Origin: Sulfitobacter sp. DSM 110093
GTDB lineage: Bacteria; Pseudomonadota; Alphaproteobacteria; Rhodobacterales; Rhodobacteraceae
Assembly (NCBI RefSeq): GCF_022788715.1
Contig: NZ_CP085167.1
Location: 1 to 64,000, forward strand
Reading direction: 5' to 3'
DNA length: 64,000 bases
Position 1 is the stretch's first letter; the number at the start of each line of letters is the position of its first letter. Below are positions 20,330-28,493 of the stretch, piece by piece. Both the position numbers and the translations under genes were made by a program. A model generated the notes under the pieces. The model did not search any database. It saw nothing but the letters and a program-made list of their open reading frames with translations, and was not told where the DNA came from.

Positions 20330-20934
20330 GACTGCTGGCCGTCCTCCTTTGTCTCTGGGCGCTTCCTGCCACCGCAACACAGGACGCATGGCCCGCCTTG
20401 TATGACGTGAGCGGCGTGGCCTCTAATGATGTATTGAACATCCGGCAAGCGCCTGATGCGGGCGCGCCGATTGTCGGCAGTCTTGCCCCCGATGCGGAAG
20501 GGATCGAAGTGATCCGCCCCGATGACCACCACGGCTGGGGCTTGGTAAACAGCGGCGAAGGGCGCGGCTGGGTCTCCCTTCGCTACCTCACCCGGCAACC
20601 GGGGCAATGGGCTGGTGCGATGCCACCCGTCGCGCGCTGTGGGGGGACGGAGCCGTTCTGGTCCTTCGACGTGACCGGCGGAACGCTTAGCTATGATGCA
20701 TTGGCGGACAGCCCGCGCGATTTTCGCATCACGCAGTCCGGGGCGGCGCAGGGACGGCGTGACAGCTTTCATTTGATTGGTGAGGGGCCGGAGGGCGCGG
20801 CTATCGCCACGCTGTCGACCCGCACCTGTAGTGACGGCATGTCAGACCGCGCCTATGGGCTTACTGTCGACCTCCTTTTGCAAGGAAATGACGGCTGGCA
20901 ACACCAAACGGGATGCTGTTCGCTCAGCCGCTGA
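20326..20934 (+). CDS. Exported SH3-domain protein with COG3650-like C-terminus
   Basis: The 202-residue protein starts with a Sec signal peptide (MRLLAVLLCLWALPATATQ). Residues about 25-90 form a bacterial SH3 domain (VASNDVLNIRQAPDAGAPIV, ending GWVSLRYL), a fold that often binds peptidoglycan. Residues about 105-200 begin with RCGGTEPFWSFDV, a motif I associate with the COG3650 family of periplasmic proteins, and contain four cysteines in this half that may form disulfides. The ATG overlaps the permease stop by four bases (ATGA), so the two genes are coupled. Function is unknown; a cell-wall-facing partner of the permease is inference. Confidence 0.75.
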   Translation: MRLLAVLLCLWALPATATQDAWPALYDVSGVASNDVLNIRQAPDAGAPIVGSLAPDAEGIEVIRPDDHHGWGLVNSGEGRGWVSLRYLTRQPGQWAGAMPPVARCGGTEPFWSFDVTGGTLSYDALADSPRDFRITQSGAAQGRRDSFHLIGEGPEGAAIATLSTRTCSDGMSDRAYGLTVDLLLQGNDGWQHQTGCCSLSR

Positions 20935-20937
20935 AAC

Positions 20938-20985
20938 GACGGACTTTTCAAAAAAGTCCGTCTCCGTTTTCTTTAAAAGAAAACG
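20938..20985. repeat. Double-hairpin repeat element, copy 2 (convergent gene ends)
   Basis: GACGGACTTTT / AAAAGTCCGTC with loop CAA (20938-20962) is followed directly by CGTTTTCTTT / AAAGAAAACG around one A (20965-20985). The second hairpin matches the one at 2671-2693 apart from the central base and end trimming. Here it lies exactly between two convergent stop codons and can serve as a terminator in both directions. Confidence 0.72.
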
Positions 20986-21588
20986 TCACTCCACCACCCG
21001 CAGCGTCAAATTGATCCGCCCCCCTTTGGGCAACAGCGTAGATGTGCCGGACTTGATCCGATCCACCCCGTGATAGGTCAGCCGCGCCTCACCCCCCATC
21101 ACCACCACATCACCCGATTGCAGCCAAATCGATTCCGTCTTGCCGCCGCGCGTCAGATTGCCGATGCGGAACAACCCATCATCCCCCAAGGATACCGAAA
21201 CCACGGGCCATTGAAAGTCTGCCTCATCCCGGTCTTGATGCAGCCCCATCCGGGCATCTGCGTCATAGTAGTTGATCAAACAGCACTCGGGTCGGCGGTC
21301 TAGCCCCGTCAATCGATCCCAAATCGACAGAATCGGAGCAGGGATCTCTGGCCATGGCTGCCCATCAGGATGTTCGGTGACGTAACGATAACCGCGCCTG
21401 TCGGAAAACCAGCCATAGCGACCTGCGGCGCTCATTCGTACCGACATCCGCCCGCCACGCGGCACCTCAGGGCGGAAAAACGGCGCCTGTCGTACCACGC
21501 CGCGCACCGCATCCAGCACTTCTTGCTGAGCGGACCTTCCCAGAAATTCCTTGTGAATATCGAAGCCCCGAAGGCGCAAAGCAGTCAT
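20986..21588 (-). CDS. alkB: Alpha-ketoglutarate-dependent DNA repair dioxygenase AlkB
   Basis: AlkB removes methyl groups from 1-methyladenine and 3-methylcytosine by Fe(II)/2-oxoglutarate oxidation. The 200-residue protein keeps every key residue: iron ligands H117 and D119 in [12 protein letters not shown] and H173 in TYHGVDRI, and the 2-oxoglutarate-binding R-x-N-x-T-x-R at 191-197 (RINLTLR). Length and domain order are normal. Its stop lies against the double-hairpin repeat shared with the convergent SH3-domain gene. No ada or LexA-like box is obvious upstream. Confidence 0.93.
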   Translation of the reverse strand: MTALRLRGFDIHKEFLGRSAQQEVLDAVRGVVRQAPFFRPEVPRGGRMSVRMSAAGRYGWFSDRRGYRYVTEHPDGQPWPEIPAPILSIWDRLTGLDRRPECCLINYYDADARMGLHQDRDEADFQWPVVSVSLGDDGLFRIGNLTRGGKTESIWLQSGDVVVMGGEARLTYHGVDRIKSGTSTLLPKGGRINLTLRVVE

Positions 21589-21654
21589 TTTTCGTTCTTC
21601 CTCACTCGTTTGGCAAAAACATCACGGAATCGCGACCATCCTGACAAGCCAATG

Positions 21655-21683
21655 GTTGCAGGGTGCAAATACCCTCCCTATAT
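21655..21683 (+). promoter_or_regulatory. Candidate dnaK promoter
   Basis: GTTGCA (21655-21660) and CTATAT (21678-21683, within CCCTATATA) are 17 bases apart in the 207-base region before dnaK. Both elements are compatible with an alphaproteobacterial heat-shock (RpoH) promoter, whose -35 is CTTG-like and -10 is CYTAT-like, but also with the housekeeping factor. The remaining part of this gap shows no other element I can support. Confidence 0.45.
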
Positions 21684-21795
21684 ACGCTCCGAACCGTCGA
21701 AGGCACGTGGTCTTCGATGTCATCAGATCGGGGCAGGATGCCGAAACGGGTCCGCGCCTCGTGTCATCGCCTTAGATTCAAAGAGGGATCGAAAC

Positions 21796-23715
21796 ATGTC
21801 CAAAGTAATCGGTATTGACCTTGGCACCACCAACAGCTGTATCGCCATCATGGATGGCAGCCAGCCCCGTGTGATCGAAAACGCTGAAGGCGCGCGCACA
21901 ACGCCGTCGATCGTTGCTTTCACCGACGATGAGCGCCTTGTCGGCCAGCCAGCGAAACGCCAAGCGGTCACCAACCCAGAAAACACAGTCTTCGGCGTTA
22001 AGCGCCTGATCGGCCGCCGTAACGACGATACGGACCTGGCCAAAGACAAAAAGAACATGCCGTTCAACGTCATTGATGGCGGCAACGGCGACGCATGGGT
22101 TCAAGCCCGTGGTGAAAAGTACTCCCCTAGCCAAATCTCGGCTTTCATCCTTGGTAAGATGAAAGAAACCGCAGAAAGCTATCTGGGTGAGGAAGTCACG
22201 CAGGCGGTTATCACCGTGCCCGCATACTTCAACGACGCCCAGCGTCAGGCGACCAAAGACGCCGGCAAGATTGCCGGTCTCGAAGTGCTGCGGATCATCA
22301 ACGAGCCGACAGCCGCCGCGCTGGCCTATGGCCTCGACAAAGAGAACACGCAAACCATCGCAGTCTATGACCTTGGCGGCGGTACATTCGACGTGACCAT
22401 CCTTGAGATTGACGACGGCCTGTTCGAAGTGAAATCCACCAACGGCGACACGTTCCTCGGCGGTGAAGACTTTGACATGCGCATCGTGAACTACCTTGCG
22501 GATGAGTTCAAAAAGGCCAACGGCGTTGACCTAACACAAGACAAGATGGCGCTGCAGCGTCTGAAAGAAGCTGCCGAGAAGGCGAAGATCGAGCTTTCCT
22601 CCTCCAGCCAGACAGAGATCAACCAGCCCTTCATCTCGATGGGCAAAGATGGCTCGCCTCTGCACATGGTGATGAAGCTGACCCGCGCCAAGCTGGAAAG
22701 CCTTGTGGGTGACCTGATCAAAGCGTCGATGAAGCCCTGCGCCGCAGCGCTGAAGGATGCCGGTCTGTCCGCTTCCGACATCGACGAAGTCGTGCTGGTC
22801 GGTGGTATGACCCGTATGCCGAAAGTCGCAGAAGAAGTGACGAAGTTCTTCGGTAAAGAGCCGCACAAGGGTGTGAACCCTGACGAAGTTGTGGCCCTTG
22901 GTGCTGCCATTCAGGCCGGTGTTCTGCAAGGCGACGTGAAAGACGTTGTTCTGCTGGACGTGACACCGCTGTCCTTGGGCATCGAAACCCTTGGTGGCGT
23001 CTTCACCCGTCTGATCGACCGTAACACCACGATCCCGACGAAAAAGTCTCAGGTCTTCTCGACCGCCGAAGACAACCAGAACGCTGTGACCATTCGGGTT
23101 TTCCAAGGTGAGCGTGAGATGGCAGCCGACAACAAGATGCTCGGGGCCTTCAACCTTGAGAACATCCCGCCTGCCCCACGCGGTATGCCGCAGATCGAAG
23201 TGACCTTTGACATCGACGCCAACGGCATCGTGTCCGTAGGCGCGCTCGACAAAGGCACCGGCAAAGAGCAGAAGATCACGATCCAAGCCTCGGGCGGTCT
23301 GTCGGATGCAGATATCGACAAGATGGTGAAAGACGCGGAAGAGAATGCCGAGGCGGACAAATCCCGTCGCGAGCTGATCGAAGCGAAAAACCAAGCGGAA
23401 TCGCTGATCCACTCGACCGAAAAGTCGCTGGAAGAGCATTCCGACAAGGTTGACCCGACCACCGTCGAAGCGATCGAACTGGCCATTGCCGCGTTGAAAG
23501 ACGAACTGGAAACCGACAACGCCGACAAGATCAAATCCGGCATCCAGAACGTCACTGAATCGGCCATGAAACTGGGCGAAGCGATCTATAAGAACGCTCA
23601 GGAAGAAGGCAACGACGACACGGCGCAGCCTTCGGATGCTCAGCAATCGCAGGGTGGCGACGATGACATCCTCGACGCCGAGTTCGAAGATCTGGACGAC
23701 GACAAGCGCGCGTAA
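21796..23715 (+). CDS. dnaK: Chaperone protein DnaK (Hsp70)
   Basis: DnaK is the ATP-dependent Hsp70 chaperone that binds hydrophobic segments of unfolded proteins. From the ATG at 21796 (AGAGGGA site upstream) it has 639 residues. Seen are the nucleotide-binding start [17 protein letters not shown], the phosphate loops [14 protein letters not shown] and [12 protein letters not shown], the interdomain linker [19 protein letters not shown], a substrate-binding domain, and the acidic C-terminal tail ending [15 protein letters not shown]. An open frame continues upstream but would read through the promoter and add residues foreign to Hsp70. It is followed by dnaJ after an 80-base gap with a strong hairpin; grpE is not in the window. 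Confidence 0.98.
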   Translation: MSKVIGIDLGTTNSCIAIMDGSQPRVIENAEGARTTPSIVAFTDDERLVGQPAKRQAVTNPENTVFGVKRLIGRRNDDTDLAKDKKNMPFNVIDGGNGDAWVQARGEKYSPSQISAFILGKMKETAESYLGEEVTQAVITVPAYFNDAQRQATKDAGKIAGLEVLRIINEPTAAALAYGLDKENTQTIAVYDLGGGTFDVTILEIDDGLFEVKSTNGDTFLGGEDFDMRIVNYLADEFKKANGVDLTQDKMALQRLKEAAEKAKIELSSSSQTEINQPFISMGKDGSPLHMVMKLTRAKLESLVGDLIKASMKPCAAALKDAGLSASDIDEVVLVGGMTRMPKVAEEVTKFFGKEPHKGVNPDEVVALGAAIQAGVLQGDVKDVVLLDVTPLSLGIETLGGVFTRLIDRNTTIPTKKSQVFSTAEDNQNAVTIRVFQGEREMAADNKMLGAFNLENIPPAPRGMPQIEVTFDIDANGIVSVGALDKGTGKEQKITIQASGGLSDADIDKMVKDAEENAEADKSRRELIEAKNQAESLIHSTEKSLEEHSDKVDPTTVEAIELAIAALKDELETDNADKIKSGIQNVTESAMKLGEAIYKNAQEEGNDDTAQPSDAQQSQGGDDDILDAEFEDLDDDKRA

Positions 23716-23737
23716 GCGTGAAACGGAACCTGTGAAA

Positions 23738-23764
23738 GGGCCGGTCCGTCAGACGGGCCGGCCC
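23738..23764 (+). other. Strong hairpin in the dnaK-dnaJ intergenic region
   Basis: GGGCCGGTCCG pairs with CGGGCCGGCCC around TCAGA (11 bp with one G-T wobble). There is no T-run. It probably stabilises the dnaK message 3' end, marks an RNA processing site, or lowers read-through so that less DnaJ than DnaK is made. Confidence 0.6.
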
Positions 23765-23795
23765 ATCACGTTCCAGCGCAGGAGCATGATAACCC

Positions 23796-24944
23796 ATGGC
23801 AAAACGTGACTACTACGAGGTGCTTGGCGTTGCCAAAGGGGCCTCTGCCGACGAGATCAAGAAGGCCTACCGCAGCAAGGTCAAAGACCTTCACCCCGAC
23901 CGCAACAAAGACAACCCAAACGCCGAATCCCAGTTCAAAGAGGTGGGTGAAGCGTATGACGTGCTGAAAAGCGATGACAAGAAAGCGGCCTATGACCGCT
24001 ACGGCCACGCCGCCTTTGAAGGTGGCATGGGCGGCGGGCGTCCGGGCGGCGGCATGGGCGGCGGTCAGGGCGACTTCTCTTCGGCCTTTTCCGATGTATT
24101 CGACGATCTCTTCGGTGACTTCATGGGCCAACGTGGGGGCGGCGGCGGACGCCGTGCCGCACGCGGTGCCGATTTGCGCTATAACCTGCGCATCTCCCTC
24201 GAAGATGCCTTCTCGGGCATGCAGAAGTCGATCACCGTTCCGGCCTCTGTCCAGTGCGATTCATGCGATGGCAGCGGTGCCGAGGGCGGCGCAGAGCCGA
24301 CAACTTGCCCCACCTGTTCGGGCATGGGCAAGGTCCGCGCGCAGCAGGGTTTCTTCACTGTTGAACGCACCTGTCCCACCTGCTCTGGCATGGGTCAGAT
24401 CGTCAAGAACCCTTGTAAGAAATGCCGCGGCGCGGGCCGTGTTGAGAAAGAGCGCACGCTCTCGGTCAACATTCCCGCAGGCGTTGAAACCGGCACCCGC
24501 ATCCGGCTAGCCGGTGAGGGCGAAGCAGGCATGCGCGGCGGACCGTCGGGTGATCTCTATATCTTTATCGAGGTGGCCGAACATGAGCTCTTTGAGCGTG
24601 ACGGACCGAACCTGTTCTGCCGCGTTCCCGTGTCGATGAGCACAGCCGCCTTGGGTGGCAACATCGAAGTGCCCACCATAGACGGTGGCCGTGGCCGCGT
24701 GCAGATTCCCGCAGGCAGCCAATCGGGCCGTCAGATGCGTCTGCGTGGCAAGGGCATGCCCCCGCTGCGGGGCGGTGGCGTCGGTGATATGATCATCGAA
24801 CTGGCGGTTGAGACCCCGGTGAACTTGACCAACAGACAGAAAGAACTGCTGCGGGAGTTTGAGGGCGAAGCCCAGAACAACAACCCGGAAAGCAGCAACT
24901 TCTTCTCTTCCGTCAAATCCTTTTGGGATTCGATGAAGGGCTAA
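23796..24944 (+). CDS. dnaJ: Chaperone protein DnaJ (Hsp40)
   Basis: DnaJ delivers substrates to DnaK and stimulates its ATPase. The 382 residues show a J domain with HPD in [10 protein letters not shown] (about 1-70), a Gly-rich region ([14 protein letters not shown], about 78-95 and beyond), the zinc-binding centre with four C-x-x-C-x-G-x-G repeats ([16 protein letters not shown] twice, CKKCRGAG), and the C-terminal substrate-binding domains. Length is normal for type I DnaJ. Cotranscription with dnaK is likely, with an intergenic hairpin between them. Confidence 0.97.
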   Translation: MAKRDYYEVLGVAKGASADEIKKAYRSKVKDLHPDRNKDNPNAESQFKEVGEAYDVLKSDDKKAAYDRYGHAAFEGGMGGGRPGGGMGGGQGDFSSAFSDVFDDLFGDFMGQRGGGGGRRAARGADLRYNLRISLEDAFSGMQKSITVPASVQCDSCDGSGAEGGAEPTTCPTCSGMGKVRAQQGFFTVERTCPTCSGMGQIVKNPCKKCRGAGRVEKERTLSVNIPAGVETGTRIRLAGEGEAGMRGGPSGDLYIFIEVAEHELFERDGPNLFCRVPVSMSTAALGGNIEVPTIDGGRGRVQIPAGSQSGRQMRLRGKGMPPLRGGGVGDMIIELAVETPVNLTNRQKELLREFEGEAQNNNPESSNFFSSVKSFWDSMKG

Positions 24945-24952
24945 GACAAGGG

Positions 24953-24981
24953 GGTGGGGCGTGCCATATGCGCCTCACCCG
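24953..24981 (+). terminator. Probable dnaKJ terminator
   Basis: GGGTGGGGCG pairs with CGCCTCACCC (10 bp, one G-T wobble, 9-base loop) nine bases after the dnaJ stop. The T-run is missing, so termination may be Rho-assisted. The rest of the gap to radC is AT-richer and may hold the radC promoter, but I cannot place it. Confidence 0.45.
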
Positions 24982-25059
24982 ACCCTGTATAGTCAAGGTA
25001 AATGGTAATTTAACTGCCTGTTAACCAAATGCTAACCATGCTGCCGCAAGACTAGGCGC

Positions 25060-25821
25060 ATGACACGTACCCCCCGAACCTTGGCTGACCAGCCCCTGCC
25101 GTTCTTGATAGACGAAACGCGCAAGCCGCCGTCCAATACGGGCAAACAACCCTCTTACATCGTGGACCACCGGCAACGTTTGCGCAGTCGCTTTATCGAT
25201 GGTGGCGCGGCGGCGATGCCAGATTATGAGATGTTAGAGTTGATCCTCTTCCGTGCCATTCCTCGACGCGACGTCAAGCCACTCGCCCGCGAATTGCTGG
25301 ATCGTTTTGGCGATTTCAACCGCGTCATCACCGCCCCACCTGCCCGCTTGCGTGATATAAAGGGCATCGGCGAAGCAGTGATCGTTGAGCTTAAGATCAT
25401 CGAGGCGGCCGCCCAGCGGCTGGCCCGCGCCAAGGTCCTGCAACGGCATATTGTGTCTTCGTGGGATGCGTTGCTGGATTACTGCCACACCACTATGGCC
25501 CATCTGGAAATGGAGCAGTTTCGCGTTCTCTACCTTGACCGCAAAAACATCCTGATCGCGGATGAGGAGCAGGGGAAGGGTACGGTCGATCATGTGCCCG
25601 TCTATCCGCGCGAGGTGGCCAAGCGGGCGCTAGAGTTGAACGCCAGCGCCATCATTCTTGTGCACAACCACCCCTCGGGGGACCCTAGCCCGTCACGCGC
25701 CGATATCGACATGACCCAACAAGTTGCTGCCGCCTGCGATGCGCTTGGCCTTACCCTGCATGATCACCTTATCATCGGCAAATCCTGCGAATTGAGTTTT
25801 CGCAGCGAAGGCCATCTATAG
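25060..25821 (+). CDS. radC: RadC/JAB-domain protein
   Basis: This is a 253-residue RadC-family protein. The N-terminal helix-hairpin-helix region includes the KGIGEA turn at about 101-106. The C-terminal JAMM/MPN+ domain has the zinc motif H202-x-H204-x10-D215 (VHNHPSGDPSPSRAD). Despite the name, a DNA repair role was not supported for E. coli RadC, and the metalloprotease-like or DNA-associated function is unsettled. It stands alone between dnaJ and the convergent OmpA-fusion gene. Confidence 0.9.
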   Translation: MTRTPRTLADQPLPFLIDETRKPPSNTGKQPSYIVDHRQRLRSRFIDGGAAAMPDYEMLELILFRAIPRRDVKPLARELLDRFGDFNRVITAPPARLRDIKGIGEAVIVELKIIEAAAQRLARAKVLQRHIVSSWDALLDYCHTTMAHLEMEQFRVLYLDRKNILIADEEQGKGTVDHVPVYPREVAKRALELNASAIILVHNHPSGDPSPSRADIDMTQQVAAACDALGLTLHDHLIIGKSCELSFRSEGHL

Positions 25822-25841
25822 CGGTGATTTCGCGGGGGGCG

Positions 25842-27401
25842 TTAACGTACCCAAACCTCTACCCGTCGGTTGGCCTGACGGCCCCATTCGCTGTCATCGC
25901 AGGCAATCGGCATCGCCTCGCCAAAGGCATCTACCCGCAGATCAATACGCGACAGGTTGGCGGTGACAGCGGCTGCACTGACGGCACGTTGCACCGCCTC
26001 GGCCCGACGCAGGGCGATCTCTCGGTTGGCCTTTGCTGCGCCCTCCCCATCGCTGAAGCCCACGAACATCAACCGCCGCGCGTCATATTGCCCCTGCTCC
26101 AGCGCCCGCGCCAATTGCTGAACGTTAGAGCGCGACTGCGCGTCAAGCCGGATCGAGCCTGCCTCGAACCGGAAAGAGGTCGTCAGCCGCGCCATCGGCA
26201 CCAGCGTCGCCGTCATGCGCTGCAACTCCTCAAGCGGGGTTTCGACCCCCGCCGTGATAATGGCATTAGCAAAGCGGTTGCCCTGTTCTTCGACAGGAAT
26301 TTGTTCGGGCGTTTGATCCACGAAACCAGCACGGCGGATAACAATTTGCGCGGATGGGCCACGGGTAAAGGCAAGAAACTCACGCGTGATCAGCGGTAAG
26401 CGCCGCGCCGGGAAGTAGAGAAACATCGGCGCGGTCAGCGGGTAGTCTTCGGTTTTGATCGTACGCCGCGCGGCATCCAACGCAAAACCGCAGTTGCCGC
26501 CAAGGGTCAGCACTTCGGTCCCCCCCTGTTCGGCATAACTGGTGATGCCAAGCGCAAAGACATCACGCGCGACAGCCTCGGCTAAGGCATCGGGCAGTGC
26601 GTGGCGGGTTACATTTGCAGTTAACTCCAGACCTGCGGGGGTCAAAACCTGATCGACAATCGCTTGGCTCAGCCCGCTGTCGGCTGTCGGCAAGTGCAAT
26701 TCAATGGGCGCGTTGGGACCACCTAAGCGCTGCCAGTTCTTGATCTCTCCGGCAAACACCCGCGCCAATGTCAGCGGAGAAATCTGTTTCACCGGATTTG
26801 ACGCCGCCACCACAGGAACCACCGCATCCAGTGCTAGGACCCGACTGCGGTTGGTCCCGGTCAGATCACCCAGCCCCGCATCGCGGGCGTTGATCCGCTC
26901 GTCGCGGCGCACTTCACGCAGGGCCATCACCACGTCTGCTTCATCCGCCAATAGATCGGCAAAGCCTTCGTTGGTATTGGTCGCGCGAAAATCAAACCGG
27001 GCGGCAAGTTTGCCGTCACCGTTACGCGACAGCAGCAGCGCAAAACGCCCCGCTTCGCCGTCTTCGCGGTCGACGGTATAGCCCTGCCGCGCAGCGAAGG
27101 CATCGATCAGCGCGGGCATCAAGACTGCTCCCATGGTGGCGGAGCCCGAGAAGCGCACCTCGGCCACGAAATCCTCTAGGTTGGGGCAACCCGGCCCGGC
27201 GCAGGACACGCCGCTGCTGTCGACAGTTAACTCGCCATAGTCGGTTTCGACTCGGTAGAATTCCCCGTCAAACCCCAGCAGGGTGCCGCTGAGTTCGACG
27301 CTGCCATCGCGTGATGATAGCGCGACATCCTGTGCCGCCAGCGTCACCGCCGTAAAAAGCAAAAGTGCGGCGCTGATCGCCGCACGTTTTAACCCGTTCA
27401 T
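25842..27401 (-). CDS. Periplasmic phosphate-binding (PstS-like) / OmpA fusion protein
   Basis: The 519-residue protein has three parts after a Sec signal peptide (about 1-23, ending TLAAQ). A short region (about 24-75) has two cysteines (VSCAGPGCP). A PBP-like domain (about 80-345) begins VRFSGSATMGAVLMPALIDAFA and contains LARVFAGEIKNWQRLGG, as in PstS-type phosphate-binding proteins. The C-terminal OmpA-like domain (about 395-519) has MFVGFSDGEGAAKANREIALRRAEAV and ends RQANRRVEVWV, the peptidoglycan-binding signature. No pstCAB genes follow, so it is not part of a standard phosphate transporter here. A wall-anchored ligand sensor or scavenger is a fair guess. The next gene upstream is 19 bases away. 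Confidence 0.85.
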   Translation of the reverse strand: MNGLKRAAISAALLLFTAVTLAAQDVALSSRDGSVELSGTLLGFDGEFYRVETDYGELTVDSSGVSCAGPGCPNLEDFVAEVRFSGSATMGAVLMPALIDAFAARQGYTVDREDGEAGRFALLLSRNGDGKLAARFDFRATNTNEGFADLLADEADVVMALREVRRDERINARDAGLGDLTGTNRSRVLALDAVVPVVAASNPVKQISPLTLARVFAGEIKNWQRLGGPNAPIELHLPTADSGLSQAIVDQVLTPAGLELTANVTRHALPDALAEAVARDVFALGITSYAEQGGTEVLTLGGNCGFALDAARRTIKTEDYPLTAPMFLYFPARRLPLITREFLAFTRGPSAQIVIRRAGFVDQTPEQIPVEEQGNRFANAIITAGVETPLEELQRMTATLVPMARLTTSFRFEAGSIRLDAQSRSNVQQLARALEQGQYDARRLMFVGFSDGEGAAKANREIALRRAEAVQRAVSAAAVTANLSRIDLRVDAFGEAMPIACDDSEWGRQANRRVEVWVR

Positions 27402-27420
27402 CTAGACCTACCCGGTTGCG

Positions 27421-28392
27421 TCAGTTCTGCGCGACTTTCAGGTCTTGGAGCAAATTATTCAACACCAGAAAGTTTCCAACCGCATCACAGTCCGGCACCG
27501 CGAGGGTTAGGTTCTGGGTTTTCACCTGATCGGCGCCACGCAATTCTAGCGCCTGTGCTTCGATCTCAAGCCCACAGTTGGACTTGCTGACCTCGGCCTC
27601 CACACTCAGCGCGACATCACCCTCCTGCGCCGCTGCGGCGACCGGAAAGCTATAGATTTCGGCCATCAACGGCTCAGCCGCATCGGTATCGCCATTACGG
27701 ATCATGAAGCCACCTTCGCCCAGCACGGCGGTTGCCATATCGCGGGGCGCACCCGACCAAACATGGCCTGCATCGCCATAATCCGCGCCAAATTCGCGGG
27801 CATGCAGTTCAAAGCCAGCGGCGCCTTTCCATTGCAACACCACGCGGTTGAAGTCAGACAGTTCCGGCACAGTGGTTTGCGCCACGGCGCCATCGCCGTT
27901 GCCGAAGGCCAAGATAAAAACCGCCTCTTCGGCCAAGGCGGGCACGGTGACATTCAACCGCCCTTTGTCATCCGTTACTTCGGTGAAGATCATCCCGTTG
28001 TGGTGCACGGTCAGCCGCTCATTGGGCAGGCACGCGGCATCCAGCGCCAACTTTACCATCGCCGCTGCAACGGCCTGAGCATCTGCGATGATGTCACAGG
28101 CGGCGGTAATCGCGGCGCCATGGCTTTCGGGGGCGGGCGGCAGACCTTGCGGGGCGGCGGCCTTGGTCACCTGCGCGTCAGGCAGCGGAAGAGCGATTTC
28201 GCTGTCAAGGGTGGCAGAGGTTAGGGTGATGCCCTCAACTTCTAGCAACGCGCCATTGCTCGCCACAGGGCGCTGATTCTCGGCCTTACCATAGCGCTGT
28301 TCAGCAGTGTCAGAGCTTTGCATGACAAAGCCGATGCCCACGGCGCAGGCCAGAGTACCGACAGCGGTCAGAATTTCTTTGGTGCGGCGCAT
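27421..28392 (-). CDS. Conserved exported protein of unknown function
   Basis: The 323-residue product starts with a signal-anchor-like segment (EILTAVGTLACAVGIGFVM, about 6-24). The rest is hydrophilic and Ala/Glu-rich, with cysteines near 99, 120, 274 and 307 and several predicted beta segments, so it is probably periplasmic and membrane-anchored. I do not recognise a domain. It lies 101 bases downstream of secA and 19 bases upstream of the PBP-OmpA gene, suggesting one unit with the latter. Homologues may be labelled 'translocase' because of the secA neighbour; nothing in the sequence supports that. Its ribosome-binding site lies in a hairpin (28396-28426). Confidence 0.6.
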   Translation of the reverse strand: MRRTKEILTAVGTLACAVGIGFVMQSSDTAEQRYGKAENQRPVASNGALLEVEGITLTSATLDSEIALPLPDAQVTKAAAPQGLPPAPESHGAAITAACDIIADAQAVAAAMVKLALDAACLPNERLTVHHNGMIFTEVTDDKGRLNVTVPALAEEAVFILAFGNGDGAVAQTTVPELSDFNRVVLQWKGAAGFELHAREFGADYGDAGHVWSGAPRDMATAVLGEGGFMIRNGDTDAAEPLMAEIYSFPVAAAAQEGDVALSVEAEVSKSNCGLEIEAQALELRGADQVKTQNLTLAVPDCDAVGNFLVLNNLLQDLKVAQN

Positions 28393-28395
28393 GAC

Positions 28396-28426
28396 AAGTC
28401 TCCTTCAACGGATTCGTTGGAGACTT
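28396..28426 (-). promoter_or_regulatory. Hairpin sequestering a ribosome-binding site
   Basis: On the minus strand, AAGTCTCC pairs perfectly with GGAGACTT, and an inner AACG/CGTT stem closes an AATC loop with a three-base bulge. The 3' arm contains the GGAG that should bind the ribosome three to seven bases before the ATG at 28392. Folding would hide the site. It also lies after the secA stop, but no T-run follows, so a terminator role is less likely. Confidence 0.55.
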
Positions 28427-28493
28427 TATGGGCTAGGATCAGGGCCGGGGTATGGCCCTGAAAAGCCAAGTTATGGGCGAAAAGGTGGCGGAC

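Noticed and set aside
21370..21795. N-terminal extension of dnaK by about 142 codons
   Set aside because: The extra residues are unlike Hsp70, cover the alkB start region and the promoter, and the ATG at 21796 has a proper ribosome-binding site.
22531..23646. A 371-codon open frame antisense to dnaK
   Set aside because: Shadow of a highly expressed, codon-biased gene.
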